Source: Synechococcus sp. AG-679-A04 (GTDB lineage Bacteria > Cyanobacteriota > Cyanobacteriia > PCC-6307 > Cyanobiaceae). Taken from it: a stretch of 34,229 nt of DNA. The stretch spans positions 1 to 34,229 of the forward strand of contig QCUI01000018.1 in NCBI GenBank assembly GCA_003210775.1, in the 5' to 3' direction. The notes under the pieces are model-generated. The model did not search any database. It saw only the letters and a program-made list of their open reading frames with translations, and had not been told where the DNA came from. Of this stretch, positions 1-9,880 are shown piece after piece (the stretch's first letter is position 1; every line of letters begins with the position of its first letter). The translations under genes were made by a program, and so were the position numbers.

Positions 1-107
1 CTGGTGTCAGCCAGGCTGATCTGAGCTCCCTGCTCGTCTGGCTGGAACTGCAGCAGCGTCGCGACCATAAGCGCACAGCCCTCGCTTCGAGCACCAACCC
101 TCGATAG
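1..107 (+). CDS. C-terminal end of an unidentified protein (truncated by window start)
   Basis: An open frame enters from the left edge (codons in phase with base 3) and stops at a TAG at 105-107. It gives about 34 residues, with an amphipathic leucine-rich stretch (LSSLLVWLELQQRRDHKR) and then a short Ser/Thr/Ala tail. The composition fits the end of a real protein, but too little is visible to name a family. The next gene begins about 25 bases later in the same frame on the same strand, so the two are probably co-transcribed. The alternative is one gene split by this TAG, which I consider less likely because the tail is low-complexity, as protein ends often are. Confidence 0.5.
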   Translation, partial: GVSQADLSSLLVWLELQQRRDHKRTALASSTNPR

Positions 108-131
108 CGTTGGTGGACTCACCGGTCTGCG

Positions 132-863
132 TTGCCCCCTCGAATCCCCACATCCAGGGCTTACTGGAACCTGCGCGCCGAGCAGGCTCTCGATCGCGTC
201 TTTCACGATGACGACAACATCCTGAAGACCGTGCAGGTTCAGGTCAATCCACTGTCGAATCAGAAGGAAGCAAGCCATCAAACTCCAGCAGGTTTGTCCT
301 GGCCGCAGGTCTCTTTGGCCGCCCTGGGCCTGATTGCCGTTTTGGGCAGCAGCGCCCTGACACTGCACTGGAGGCTCAGCCAGCAAGCCATGGAGCGGGA
401 AGGCAACCTCGCCTTAATCGAACGACTCCGCAACAACACAACAGCGCAAAGCACCACCAAACAAACCAGGCCTGCTTTAACGACCACATCACAGACAGTC
501 ACGGAACCGTTAACCGAAGCGACTTCAGAAGCAGACGAACTGGAGATCACCGCACTCCCCAACGCATCGGCGACAAAACTGGACCCGATCACGGTTCCGC
601 TGCAGTCAGCCGAGGTCACCAGCAATGCTTCAATCGCTGATCAAGGATTAGCTGTCGCGCCACAGCCTCTGCTGGTCGGTGTGGTCCACGCAGGGAACGG
701 CGAAGGCTCCGCCATCTTTCAACTCGGCGACCTCTCTCTCTCCACTGTTCCCGGTGAATTGATCGGCAACAGCGGCTGGACTCTGCAAAGCGTCAGCGCC
801 AATGGCGCGGTCATTGAGCGATCGGGTGCAACGCAATCCCTGAGTGTCGGAGGTGCCTTCTGA
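132..863 (+). CDS. GspC/PilP-like bitopic membrane protein
   Basis: A 243-residue protein with a short basic and acidic N-terminal cytoplasmic part and one membrane segment at about residues 58-80. A long Thr/Ser/Ala-rich linker follows (about 100-175). The C-terminal domain (about 178-243) has the pattern 'LLVGVVHAG..GSAIFQLGD.....VPGELI..GWTLQSVSANGAVIERSG..QSLSVGG'. This resembles the homology-region domain of GspC (type II secretion) and PilP (type IV pili), which link inner-membrane parts of those machines to the secretin. The family call rests on this pattern, not on a search. The TTG at 132 is the first plausible start after an in-frame stop at 105-107. The following chorismate lyase begins six bases after the stop, so the two are probably in one transcript. 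Confidence 0.7.
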   Translation: MPPRIPTSRAYWNLRAEQALDRVFHDDDNILKTVQVQVNPLSNQKEASHQTPAGLSWPQVSLAALGLIAVLGSSALTLHWRLSQQAMEREGNLALIERLRNNTTAQSTTKQTRPALTTTSQTVTEPLTEATSEADELEITALPNASATKLDPITVPLQSAEVTSNASIADQGLAVAPQPLLVGVVHAGNGEGSAIFQLGDLSLSTVPGELIGNSGWTLQSVSANGAVIERSGATQSLSVGGAF

Positions 864-868
864 ACACC

Positions 869-1471
869 TTGAGCTCCCTGATCCCTTCCCCTTCCGTGCT
901 GTGGGAAGCCCCCACATCGTCTGTTCTGGCTGGCGAGGAACCTGGCTGGCTGCCGGGCCCATGGCGACTGATGCTGTTAGGAGATGGCAGTCCCACCAGA
1001 CACCTGCGCTTGCTCACTGGTCACAGCGTGCAAGTGAATCTGATCGCAATGGACGCGGACGCCAGCCTCAACGACGCAACAGGCGGAGCACGTCCAGCGG
1101 AGGTTCAGGAACTGGAACCACCCCTGCTGCGCCGTCAGGTCTGGCTGAACTGTGGCGACACCACGCTGGCCTGGGCAGAAAGCTGGTGGAACAAAGACGA
1201 AGCAGAGCGCAATCTGAGCAACCGTGAGCAACCGATCTGGCTCAGCCTCACCCAAGGGCGCTCAGAACTCTTCCGTGAGGTGGATGGACTGGCAATCGTC
1301 ACGGAACCTTGGCTGGAAGAAGGATTTGGCGAACGCGGACCCTTCTGGAGCCGCCATTACCGCTTCTTCCGGCAGGGGAGAGAGCTCACCGTGATCCGCG
1401 AAGTGTTCAGCCCTGCTCTTGAGCGCTGGCTGGGCGAAGCACCAAGACGACCGCTTCATACAACGTCATGA
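869..1471 (+). CDS. Chorismate lyase (DUF98/UbiC-like), plastoquinone pathway
   Basis: A 200-residue protein of the cyanobacterial chorismate pyruvate-lyase family. Family-typical blocks are 'PWRLMLLGDGSPTRHL' near residues 31-46, followed by 'LLTGHSVQVNLIAM', and near the C terminus 'GPFWSRHYRFFRQGRELTVI' followed by 'REVFSPALERWLG'. The enzyme removes pyruvate from chorismate to give 4-hydroxybenzoate, the head-group precursor of plastoquinone in cyanobacteria. It is soluble, with no signal peptide. The start is uncertain: TTG at 869 gives the full ORF, and GTG at 896 is an alternative leaving 191 residues. It follows the GspC/PilP-like gene by six bases, with no functional link that I can see. 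Confidence 0.85.
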   Translation: MSSLIPSPSVLWEAPTSSVLAGEEPGWLPGPWRLMLLGDGSPTRHLRLLTGHSVQVNLIAMDADASLNDATGGARPAEVQELEPPLLRRQVWLNCGDTTLAWAESWWNKDEAERNLSNREQPIWLSLTQGRSELFREVDGLAIVTEPWLEEGFGERGPFWSRHYRFFRQGRELTVIREVFSPALERWLGEAPRRPLHTTS

Positions 1472-1558
1472 AGAAAATCAGCGTTTGATGCGGATTTTCA
1501 CTTGGCAACTTGCCGGCTCTTGTACTGAAGCAATCATGGCCACATCGGCAATGGTTCC

Positions 1559-1990
1559 ATGGCGACCTCCACCTGGGTAACCCTCAACGATCTGGGCCGC
1601 AATTTCGGCATCTCCTCGATCCACTGCGGACGAGCCCTCGAGCATGAGGGATGGCGGGACAGACACGGACGTCCCACGGACGCGGCGCTCACAGCAGGTG
1701 CCGTTGAACAACGCACGCCACACATGAGTGGACGTTCGGTGCTTTGGAACGCTGATCTCTGCGCAAACGTACTGGAACGATTTGGTTACAGACCAGTAAC
1801 GCGATCTGAGCGCATCGGCCAATGGGCAGATCTACTTGAGGCCATGACGGCCGGCTCCCCGTCGATCACCACCACAGCGGATCAGATGGCTGAAGAGCTG
1901 CCCACCGATCTGGTGGAGGACGTCAACCATCAACTGAGCCGACGCGGCTGCGGCTATCAGGTGTGCCGGCCACTCAGCAACCGGCACTGA
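1559..1990 (+). CDS. Conserved-looking small protein with helix-turn-helix-like N terminus
   Basis: A 143-residue soluble protein. The first 40 residues ('WVTLNDLGRNFGISSIHCGR' then 'ALEHEGWRDRHGRPT') read like a small DNA-binding or replication-associated helix-turn-helix, as in proteins that test whether a helix matches a site. The rest is mixed helical with a central 'SVLWNADLCANVLERFGY'. No enzyme motif is seen. Its codon use matches its neighbours and no better ORF occupies the stretch, so the gene is probably real. I do not recognise a named family. The stop codon lies inside a perfect tandem 10-nt duplication (1986-2005). The next gene converges from the right. Confidence 0.7.
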   Translation: MATSTWVTLNDLGRNFGISSIHCGRALEHEGWRDRHGRPTDAALTAGAVEQRTPHMSGRSVLWNADLCANVLERFGYRPVTRSERIGQWADLLEAMTAGSPSITTTADQMAEELPTDLVEDVNHQLSRRGCGYQVCRPLSNRH

Positions 1991-2005
1991 GTTGAACTGA
2001 GTTGA
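1986..2005. repeat. Tandem 10-nt duplication at a gene end
   Basis: ACTGAGTTGA occurs twice head to tail without a mismatch. The first copy contains the TGA stop of the gene ending at 1990. The repeat sits in the 22-nt gap between two convergent genes and is probably a replication-slippage product. No function is inferred. Confidence 0.8.
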
Positions 2006-2012
2006 TTTTGGA

Positions 2013-2534
2013 TCAGGCCATCCGCAAGGCTTCGGCTTGCTTGCGGGCCTGCTCCAGCTGTTCTTTGAGCTTCTCCTCATCCGTGTGGCTGAGGCTGGTG
2101 TGCACCAAGCGGGCATTAGGAACGTGACGACGCAAGCGCTCGATCACGCGATCAGGCGTTGAGTCCCTTACGAGCAGAGCCAGTGCTGCGCTGCCCTCAG
2201 GCAGGGTTTCAGTGAGCTCCTTGAGGAACTTGTCGTTGATGCCAATATCACTGAGAGCTCCAGAAGCAGCACCGGCACTGGCACCGGCTGCAACACCCAG
2301 CAGCGGGTTGGCGAAGATCAGTCCGATTAGCAGTCCCCAGAAGCTTCCTCCCATCGCACCTGCCGCAGTCATGTTGATGGCTTGACGAAGGTGCACGTGA
2401 CCATCACTGCCATGTTCGAGGACCACAGCATCCTCGAGGGTGATCAGGTGCTCTTCCTGGATCGCCACCAGCTCAAGCCGAACCTGCTCAGCTTCTTCCA
2501 CCTTGGGGAAACCAATTACCACAAGATTGCTCAT
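2013..2534 (-). CDS. DUF1269 family membrane-associated protein
   Basis: A 173-residue protein beginning 'MSNLVVIGFPKVEEAEQVRLEL', the usual DUF1269 start. I chose this ATG (2534) over an upstream in-frame start at 2582 because the extra residues are unlike the family and would run into the gene before. A glycine/alanine-rich hydrophobic core at about residues 55-95 (MGGSFWGLLIGLIFANPLLG and then repeated small residues) forms a glycine-zipper-like membrane hairpin. The C terminus is a charged coiled coil rich in Lys, Gln and Glu. Family function is unknown, though members are often described as stress-associated membrane proteins. It is the last gene of a leftward group that starts with the SprT-like gene. 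Confidence 0.85.
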   Translation of the reverse strand: MSNLVVIGFPKVEEAEQVRLELVAIQEEHLITLEDAVVLEHGSDGHVHLRQAINMTAAGAMGGSFWGLLIGLIFANPLLGVAAGASAGAASGALSDIGINDKFLKELTETLPEGSAALALLVRDSTPDRVIERLRRHVPNARLVHTSLSHTDEEKLKEQLEQARKQAEALRMA

Positions 2535-2578
2535 CGTGTTGATGCAACGATCCCAACCATAGGTAGGAATGCCGGCGC

Positions 2579-3139
2579 TCAATCGCGACGGCGACTGGAA
2601 CGCGGCAAGGAGCGTCGGGATGACGACCGAGAGGTTGGCGACGAGGCTGTTGGCGGAGATGCTGTTGGCGCAGACCCTGGATCCACAACGACGTCACGGC
2701 TGGCGGATCGCTTCCAGCGCTCCACCCGGAAACTGTCGTCTTCCGGCCAAACATCGTCGTTAGTCGAGGCCACTGGCGGAGGCAACACGGGCTGGCGGCG
2801 GGAGAGTGCTTGGAGTGGACGTTTGCGTCTGGCAGGCGTTGATCGTTCAACTGATGAAGAAACATCCGCACGGGTAGGGCGTGCAGACTGCAGACTCTGC
2901 GGCCGCTCAGACAGCTCACGCCAGTCATCCTCTTCATCCAACAGCCAGTCAATTCGGTCACCAACCCAACGACCCATCGCATCCAAGCGGGAGGCGCCAT
3001 CCAGGCGGTCGAAACTGCGTCGCCCAGGCCTGGCTCCGGAGACACCATCCACGAGCTGACGTCCAGTGTCTAACCACCGGTCAAGACGCCGGTCCAAGGG
3101 ATCAGGACTGCGCTGCGAGCGTTGTCGACGTGAATCCAT
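2579..3139 (-). CDS. Unknown basic, low-complexity protein
   Basis: A 186-residue protein. Its N-terminal half has a repeated Arg/Asp pattern (DPLDRRLDRWLDTGRQLVDG, later RLDAMGRWVGDRIDWLLDEEDDW) suggesting amphipathic helices. Its C-terminal half is disordered and ends in a Ser/Arg/Pro-rich tail. No catalytic motif, signal peptide or membrane segment is seen. It starts nine bases after the stop of the 31-residue gene and ends 44 bases before the DUF1269 gene, which supports one operon. Long open frames on the opposite strand here are explained by its arginine-rich GC-biased codons. I cannot assign a function. Confidence 0.7.
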   Translation of the reverse strand: MDSRRQRSQRSPDPLDRRLDRWLDTGRQLVDGVSGARPGRRSFDRLDGASRLDAMGRWVGDRIDWLLDEEDDWRELSERPQSLQSARPTRADVSSSVERSTPARRKRPLQALSRRQPVLPPPVASTNDDVWPEDDSFRVERWKRSASRDVVVDPGSAPTASPPTASSPTSRSSSRRSLPRSSRRRD

Positions 3140-3148
3140 GCTCCGACG

Positions 3149-3244
3149 TTACCGACGTCTGTGCTCTAACCAACGCTCCCGTTGCAGACCAATCAGAACG
3201 ATCGACACACCGCCAACCTCCAACACCCAGAGAAAAACCTCCAT
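3149..3244 (-). CDS. 31-residue single-pass membrane peptide
   Basis: A tiny gene encoding MEVFLWVLEVGGVSIVLIGL followed by a basic tail (QRERWLEHRRR). A hydrophobic stretch of about 18 residues with a positive C-terminal end is the classic layout of a one-helix membrane peptide. Its ATG lies five bases after the stop of the SprT-like gene. A GGAGGT ribosome-binding sequence sits 12 bases upstream (3257-3262), inside the end of that gene, which is what decides the start. The next gene begins nine bases later, so it sits neatly in the operon. Function unknown; size, Shine-Dalgarno sequence and spacing are the evidence that it is translated. Confidence 0.6.
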   Translation of the reverse strand: MEVFLWVLEVGGVSIVLIGLQRERWLEHRRR

Positions 3245-3249
3245 CCCGC

Positions 3250-3798
3250 TTAGCTCACCTCCGGTGCAGGTTCGTAGCGAAGCAGACAACTGGCATTCCA
3301 GCGACCCCCATGAAGCCGATCGCAGCACAATCGACACGCCGCCTGCCGCATCCTGCGGCGATACGGAGTTTGGTTCCCGCACTGAGGACAGATCGCGATC
3401 CAACGCGGAGAGCTCTGCGGCACAGGGAAGCGATGGCGGACGCTGACCTCGAACCGGTTCTGGGCCGCATTGATGGCCTCCATGCGATGCCGAAAGCAAG
3501 GTCCGTGCCCTTCCTCTCGCTTCAGCACCAGGTCCACCCAGGCGTGGATCATCTCGTGACAGAGGGTGCTTTCCGTGGCCTCTCTCGGCAAGGGGTCCAG
3601 CAATGGTCTGGACAGCACAATTTCACGCCCGAATGGAGGTGCCACAGCAGGTCCTCGTCGGTAGAGACCAGCTGTACGGCGCAGGCGACCATCACTCCAA
3701 CGCAACGCCAGCAGTGGTTGATGTCCTTGGCAGAGGGCTCCCTCGAAATACTCCCGATTCAGGCGATGAAACAGAGGGAGCAGCGGCTCGAGCGGCAT
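3250..3798 (-). CDS. SprT-like zinc metalloprotease-family protein
   Basis: A 182-residue protein with the SprT/Spartan-type zinc site HEMIH (residues 81-85) and a third histidine in 'EEGHGPCF' (about 98). A C-terminal zinc ribbon follows (CPQC at 137-140 and CRLC at 155-158). The N-terminal 'LPLFHRLNREYFEGAL' block is typical of the family. Eukaryotic Spartan cleaves DNA-protein crosslinks; bacterial members are largely uncharacterised. I chose ATG 3798 over an in-frame start at 3873 because the family usually begins just before this helix and the longer form would extend into the divergent neighbour's upstream region. It is the first gene of a four-gene leftward operon. Confidence 0.85.
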   Translation of the reverse strand: MPLEPLLPLFHRLNREYFEGALCQGHQPLLALRWSDGRLRRTAGLYRRGPAVAPPFGREIVLSRPLLDPLPREATESTLCHEMIHAWVDLVLKREEGHGPCFRHRMEAINAAQNRFEVSVRHRFPVPQSSPRWIAICPQCGNQTPYRRRMRQAACRLCCDRLHGGRWNASCLLRYEPAPEVS

Positions 3799-3890
3799 GA
3801 ATGGCGGAGGCCTTGAACAACGACGTCGGCCCAGTCTGCCTCCATCCAGCGGTCCGTCAGTCAGACTCTGCACTCACTTGGAAACAGCTG

Positions 3891-4310
3891 ATGGATCTGG
3901 GTCTGGTGCGGGAGATCGGGAGCAAGGCCCTCCTGGCCGGTGGTGGCGCCCTGCTTCTTTATTGGACGGTCACCGCCGTGAAGCTGGTGCTCAGCGCCCG
4001 CGGCATCAACCCGCTGATCAAGCAATTTTTCACGCAGGTGGCGGCAGGCCGTGTTGATGCGGCCTATCTGCTCACCACCAAGTCGTACCGGCAGCACGTC
4101 AACCGACAGCAGTTCATTCGCTTCCTCGCTGGCCTGAAACTCAACCGCTTTCGCAACCTCAAATCAGGCCGACCACGCCTGCAAGAGGGCAGCATGATCC
4201 TCACCGTGAAGCTGATCGCGGAAAATAAGGAGGAGATGCCCCTCGACTTCACCTTCACCAAGGTGGAAGACAGCTGGAAAATCGAGCGCATCGCTCCCGT
4301 CAAGAGCTGA
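3891..4310 (+). CDS. Membrane-anchored protein with NTF2-like (DUF4864/4878-type) domain
   Basis: A 139-residue protein. An N-terminal hydrophobic segment at about residues 12-32 (GGGALLLYWTVTAVKLVL) anchors it. The rest resembles the small alpha+beta lipid-trap or NTF2-like domains: 'FFTQVAAGRVDAAYLLTTKS', 'FIRFLAGLKLNRF', 'LTVKLIAENKEEMPLDFTF' and a final 'VEDSWKIERIAP' strand, as in DUF4864/DUF4878 proteins. An in-frame ATG at 3801 would give 169 residues, but it leaves only two bases before the divergent SprT-like start, so I prefer 3891, which leaves room for divergent promoters. ligA follows after 12 bases. Biological role unknown. Confidence 0.7.
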   Translation: MDLGLVREIGSKALLAGGGALLLYWTVTAVKLVLSARGINPLIKQFFTQVAAGRVDAAYLLTTKSYRQHVNRQQFIRFLAGLKLNRFRNLKSGRPRLQEGSMILTVKLIAENKEEMPLDFTFTKVEDSWKIERIAPVKS

Positions 4311-6422
<2,112 letters not shown>

Positions 6423-6507
6423 CAAGCGTTGTCCATGATCAATGCATCCGATCAAGGGATGTGATGGCGGAGACTGAACAGGCAGTTATGCCCAGCGTCT
6501 AGCCCCA

Positions 6508-7635
6508 GTGGACTCTTCATCTCCCCGTCGAAGCGTTCTGGACAATTTGTCCGGTGAGTGGAAGATCAACCTCGAAAACCGGATCCCACGCAAGGAGCTC
6601 TACCAGGCCCGAATCGCTTCATCAAAGCCCTCACTTGGCTTTTTCGTGCTGCTGCTGTGCGCAGCGGTGATCGCCACGCTGGGCCTAATCGCCAACAGCA
6701 CGGCGGTGGTGATCGGAGCCATGATCGTGGCTCCGCTGATGGATCCAATCCTCAGCCTCGCTTTTGCACTCTCGATCAGCAACAACAAGCTGGCGAAGCG
6801 CTCGCTGCTAACGGTGGTGATCGGCGTGCTCACCGTGATCGCCACCGCAGCACTGCTGTCATCACTGCTGGATGTGAGTGAAGTGAATCGGGAGATGACG
6901 GCTCGCACGGCGCCCAACCTGATTGACCTCGGAGTGGCCGTGGCGGCTGCTGTGGCCGGATCCTTCAGCATGACCCGCGAACGGCTGTCGAATTCGCTGG
7001 CCGGTGTTGCCATCGCCGTAGCGCTGGTTCCACCACTGTGCGTTTGCGGCATCGGCCTGAGCATGGGCAATGAGGTGGTGGCGGTGTTTGGTCGCGGCAC
7101 GGTGGCCGGCATCACCAATCAGATCTCCGAAGGCTCCTTCCTGCTGTTTCTGGTCAACTTGATCGGGATCACGGTGGCCAGCCTGTTCATCTTTCTCGTT
7201 CAGCGCTACGGAAGCGTCGTTCAGTGCTGGCGCAATCTGCTGGTGTGGCTGGCTCTACTTGGTCTGTTGTGCGTTCCCCTGTCTTCAGCTCTGCATGACT
7301 TCAGCATCAGGCAGGAAATTGTCAGCAGGTTCGACACCTTTAAAGCAGGTCAGGTCAATCAGCTCAAGATCACCAGCAAGAACCCCTATCTCTGGCAGAG
7401 GGTGCGCCTGCTGTTCAGCAATGTGCGGGTACTTAACAACAAAGCCGACGTGGATCTGGTCTTCAGCGCACCAAAGGGTGTTCTCAGCGAAGAATTGGCC
7501 AATGAGCTCTCCGACACCATCATGAAAAGCGCCAAAGAAGAGTTCAACCTTGATGACGCCAAGATCACGATCAGCGTGATTCCCAATCAGATCAACAAAT
7601 TCAGCGGTACTTCAGCGCTTCCATCAAGGCAATGA
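6508..7635 (+). CDS. DUF389 family multi-pass membrane protein
   Basis: A 375-residue protein. A short soluble N terminus is followed by the DUF389 core: 'GFFVLLLCAAVIATLGLIAN', then 'STAVVIGAMIVAPLMDPIL', then about six membrane segments to residue 265 with the family-typical 'LAGVAIAVALVPPLCVCG'. A soluble C-terminal domain (about 275-375) follows. The family is of unknown function and is presumed to be a transporter or channel. The start is a GTG at 6508, the first start after an in-frame stop. It is 85 bases downstream of ligA. Its stop overlaps (ATGA) a small downstream ORF. Confidence 0.88.
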   Translation: MDSSSPRRSVLDNLSGEWKINLENRIPRKELYQARIASSKPSLGFFVLLLCAAVIATLGLIANSTAVVIGAMIVAPLMDPILSLAFALSISNNKLAKRSLLTVVIGVLTVIATAALLSSLLDVSEVNREMTARTAPNLIDLGVAVAAAVAGSFSMTRERLSNSLAGVAIAVALVPPLCVCGIGLSMGNEVVAVFGRGTVAGITNQISEGSFLLFLVNLIGITVASLFIFLVQRYGSVVQCWRNLLVWLALLGLLCVPLSSALHDFSIRQEIVSRFDTFKAGQVNQLKITSKNPYLWQRVRLLFSNVRVLNNKADVDLVFSAPKGVLSEELANELSDTIMKSAKEEFNLDDAKITISVIPNQINKFSGTSALPSRQ

Positions 7636-7820
7636 ACAACTCAGAAAGTGATCAACCACCCATCTTAAGGTGGATCAAAACGGAGTGCGGTCGGGCCAAA
7701 TATGCCGACCTCAGCAGCCGCAGCGGATTCACATCCCAAGCCAGGCTGGCTTGGTTTGTTGTGATCGCCGCTCTGCGTGACTGGCGTCTGCCTGATCCTG
7801 ATCAGAGCTCAGGATCCTGA
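7632..7820 (+). CDS. Possible 62-residue protein coupled to the DUF389 gene
   Basis: A short ORF whose ATG overlaps the DUF389 stop (ATGA), the usual sign of translational coupling, with a weak AAGG a few bases upstream. The product is basic in its first half, has a short hydrophobic patch 'LAWFVVIAALRDW' and a polar tail. The 3' end overlaps the convergent TVP38 gene by 19 bases. No family is recognised. The overlap is the only real support, so it could be chance. Confidence 0.35.
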   Translation: MNNSESDQPPILRWIKTECGRAKYADLSSRSGFTSQARLAWFVVIAALRDWRLPDPDQSSGS

Positions 7821-8443
7821 GCATCAGCACCTGCTTCCTGAAGGGCTTTGCGAGCGGAGCGTCCCACCAGCCACACCACACCCACCGTGGCCAGCACTCC
7901 CACGACCCGAAGCACCCAGGCCTGCGCAGAGGTCTCTCCAGCCAGCACCTCACCAAACCTTGCTGCGCTACCGGCCAGGGCGCCGAGAGCGCAGAACAGA
8001 ATCGTGCCGGGAATGATCCCGATCAAACCGAGGTTGTAATCGCGCAGACTCACCTCACTCAGTCCGTAGGCCAGGTTCAGCAAAGAGAACGGGAAAGCGG
8101 GTGAGAGGCGCGTCAGCAACACCAAGCGAAACCCCTCCCGACTGACGGCCTTCTCAATCGCCAGCAACTTCGGGAAACGAATCAAACGCTGCTGCGCCCA
8201 GCCCCTGAGCCAGTGCCGACCAAGCAGGAATGCAGCCTCCGCTCCAAGAGTCGCCCCAGCAAACACAATCAGGCTCCCCCACCAGGTTCCGTACAACGCA
8301 CCGGCCAGCATCGAAGCCCAGATCCCAGGCAGCAGCAGGGTCACCCAGACGGCATAAAGGGGAATGAACAGCAGGGCTCCCCCGGGCGACTGCAGCCATG
8401 CCAGAAGAGCGTCGGTGTCAATCAGCTGAACGATTGCTTCCAT
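7802..8443 (-). CDS. TVP38/TMEM64 (VTT domain) membrane protein
   Basis: A 213-residue integral membrane protein of the SNARE-associated/DedA-like superfamily. The hallmark VTT core is visible: 'WASMLAGALYGTWWGSLIVF', 'GATLGAEAAFLLGRHWLRGW', 'FRLVLLTRLSPAFPFSLLNL' and 'YNLGLIGIIPGTILFCALGA'. About five membrane segments are present, ending with a final helix near residues 180-198 and an acidic tail. VTT proteins are proposed lipid scramblases or transporters, and the bacterial role is not firmly known. It is transcribed away from the first lipoprotein-channel cassette; the 153-base gap between them must carry both promoters. Confidence 0.9.
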   Translation of the reverse strand: MEAIVQLIDTDALLAWLQSPGGALLFIPLYAVWVTLLLPGIWASMLAGALYGTWWGSLIVFAGATLGAEAAFLLGRHWLRGWAQQRLIRFPKLLAIEKAVSREGFRLVLLTRLSPAFPFSLLNLAYGLSEVSLRDYNLGLIGIIPGTILFCALGALAGSAARFGEVLAGETSAQAWVLRVVGVLATVGVVWLVGRSARKALQEAGADAQDPEL

Positions 8444-8596
8444 CCTTCATCCATTACTGCGATCACCTGGTGCCATCACTGTTCCTAGGACCGCAGCAAC
8501 AACACAACAGCACCACACTGGCTCAGACAACCAGTGACATCAGAACACTGACCCAAGCCTTGTCAGGATCTAGCGTCGAGTCCTTGAACGGAAGAC

Positions 8597-9880
8597 TTGC
8601 AGGCTGCCGTGCAACATCAACTTCTCCAGGCACCACTGATCCGACAGCGCCTGCTGCTGCTGGGGCTTCTCTGCACCGCTGGGCTGCTGAGCTCCTGCAG
8701 CAGCAGCGGTCGAACCCCGATCAAATTGCTGCGGGTGGCACGCATCCTGCCGACCAATGAAAAAGTCACCCCGATTGACAGTTCCAGGGACCGGAAGCGT
8801 CTGAGCAGCTTTCAGAACAATCTTTGGGATGTGGTTCCGGGCCTGCGCATCCAACCCGCGCTCTATTCAGAAGCTGCCGTCGAATCAGAACTGGAACGCC
8901 AGACCTTCAGCGGACTGGGTCCGGATCTTGTGATGGGCGATGCCCGCGTCATCCAGGAACTCTCCGAAGCGAAGCTGCTGGACCCGGTGCCCATCACGCC
9001 AGAGCAACGCAACTCCATTGCACCAGGCTTACTGCAACGCGTCACCAACTCCCATGGCGAAGTGACAGGTCTTCCGGTCTCCCAGTTCGTCCAGCTCGCC
9101 TGTTTCGACAAACGCAAACTCAAGGAGCCGCCAGCAACGCTCGTAGACATGTCCAAACAGAGCAGTGAGGGTCAGGTATTTGGCATCACCCAGAACTTTG
9201 AAGACCTCTACTGGAGCATGAGCGGTTTCAAAGCCGGCAGCGCATTGGTGAGTTCGCTGCGTGGCCAACAACCCACCGCACAACAAACCCAGCACTTGGT
9301 TCGCTGGCTGAGCTGGCTGCGGGATGCCAGCTATCAGCAGAACGTGATGTTCCTCAGGAATCAGGCCACATTGCGCAAGCAACTGATTGGGGGCCAACTC
9401 CACTGGATCAGCTGCTGGACCTCGCAGCTACCTCAACTGAGGGAAGCCATGAAAGACAATCTCGGAATTACTTCTTTGCCCGCTGGACCCGCAGCTCCAG
9501 CCACGCCTATTAGCAAACTCCAGGTGTGGGGTCTGGGCCGCAACTCCAGTCCGCGTCAGCGACAGACCGCTGAAGAACTGATGCAATTCATCGTTCAACC
9601 ATGGGCCCAAAAGACCTGGTCACTGCGTTACCGCACCAATTACCCAGTGAATCCAGCAGCGGCCACGATCATCAACCGACAGATTCCTGGAATCGAGAAG
9701 CTCTACATCTTCAAAGGCAATCAAGAAATCAAAATTGGCGACGAAATTGTTGCTGCCATCGATGGAAATCCAAAGCTCGCCAAAACCATTCAAAACATCA
9801 TTAATGATGTGATCTTTGGTGCGAAAACGCCTACCAAGGCAGCTGAGCGACTGCAGACCGTGTTGAGCCCATCCTCATGA
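8597..9880 (+). CDS. Solute-binding-protein-like lipoprotein, cassette 1
   Basis: A 427-residue protein. The start is a TTG at 8597 (a GTG at 8609 is equally possible). A lipoprotein signal peptide (RLLLLGLLCTAGLLSSC) has its lipobox Cys at residue 34. The mature part resembles family-1 extracellular solute-binding proteins: 'GPDLVMGDARVIQELSE' near 108-124 is the usual 'GPDlv' hinge-side motif, then 'LPVSQFVQLACF', 'WLSWLRDASYQQNVMFL' and 'LGRNSSPRQRQTAEELMQFI'. The mature protein has exactly two cysteines (169 and 273), matched in both paralogues of this window. No ABC permease or ATPase accompanies it. Its stop overlaps the MscS channel gene (ATGA). Ligand unknown. The C-terminal 60 residues differ from the paralogues. 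Confidence 0.8.
   Translation: MQAAVQHQLLQAPLIRQRLLLLGLLCTAGLLSSCSSSGRTPIKLLRVARILPTNEKVTPIDSSRDRKRLSSFQNNLWDVVPGLRIQPALYSEAAVESELERQTFSGLGPDLVMGDARVIQELSEAKLLDPVPITPEQRNSIAPGLLQRVTNSHGEVTGLPVSQFVQLACFDKRKLKEPPATLVDMSKQSSEGQVFGITQNFEDLYWSMSGFKAGSALVSSLRGQQPTAQQTQHLVRWLSWLRDASYQQNVMFLRNQATLRKQLIGGQLHWISCWTSQLPQLREAMKDNLGITSLPAGPAAPATPISKLQVWGLGRNSSPRQRQTAEELMQFIVQPWAQKTWSLRYRTNYPVNPAAATIINRQIPGIEKLYIFKGNQEIKIGDEIVAAIDGNPKLAKTIQNIINDVIFGAKTPTKAAERLQTVLSPSS

Noticed and set aside
2382-3816. Rightward open frames of 225 and 311 codons across 2382-3059 and 2881-3816
   Set aside because: They lie antisense to the leftward DUF1269, unknown basic and SprT-like genes, read as low-complexity Arg/Ser/Pro/His, and have no family features; the leftward genes have domains, start sites and operon spacing.
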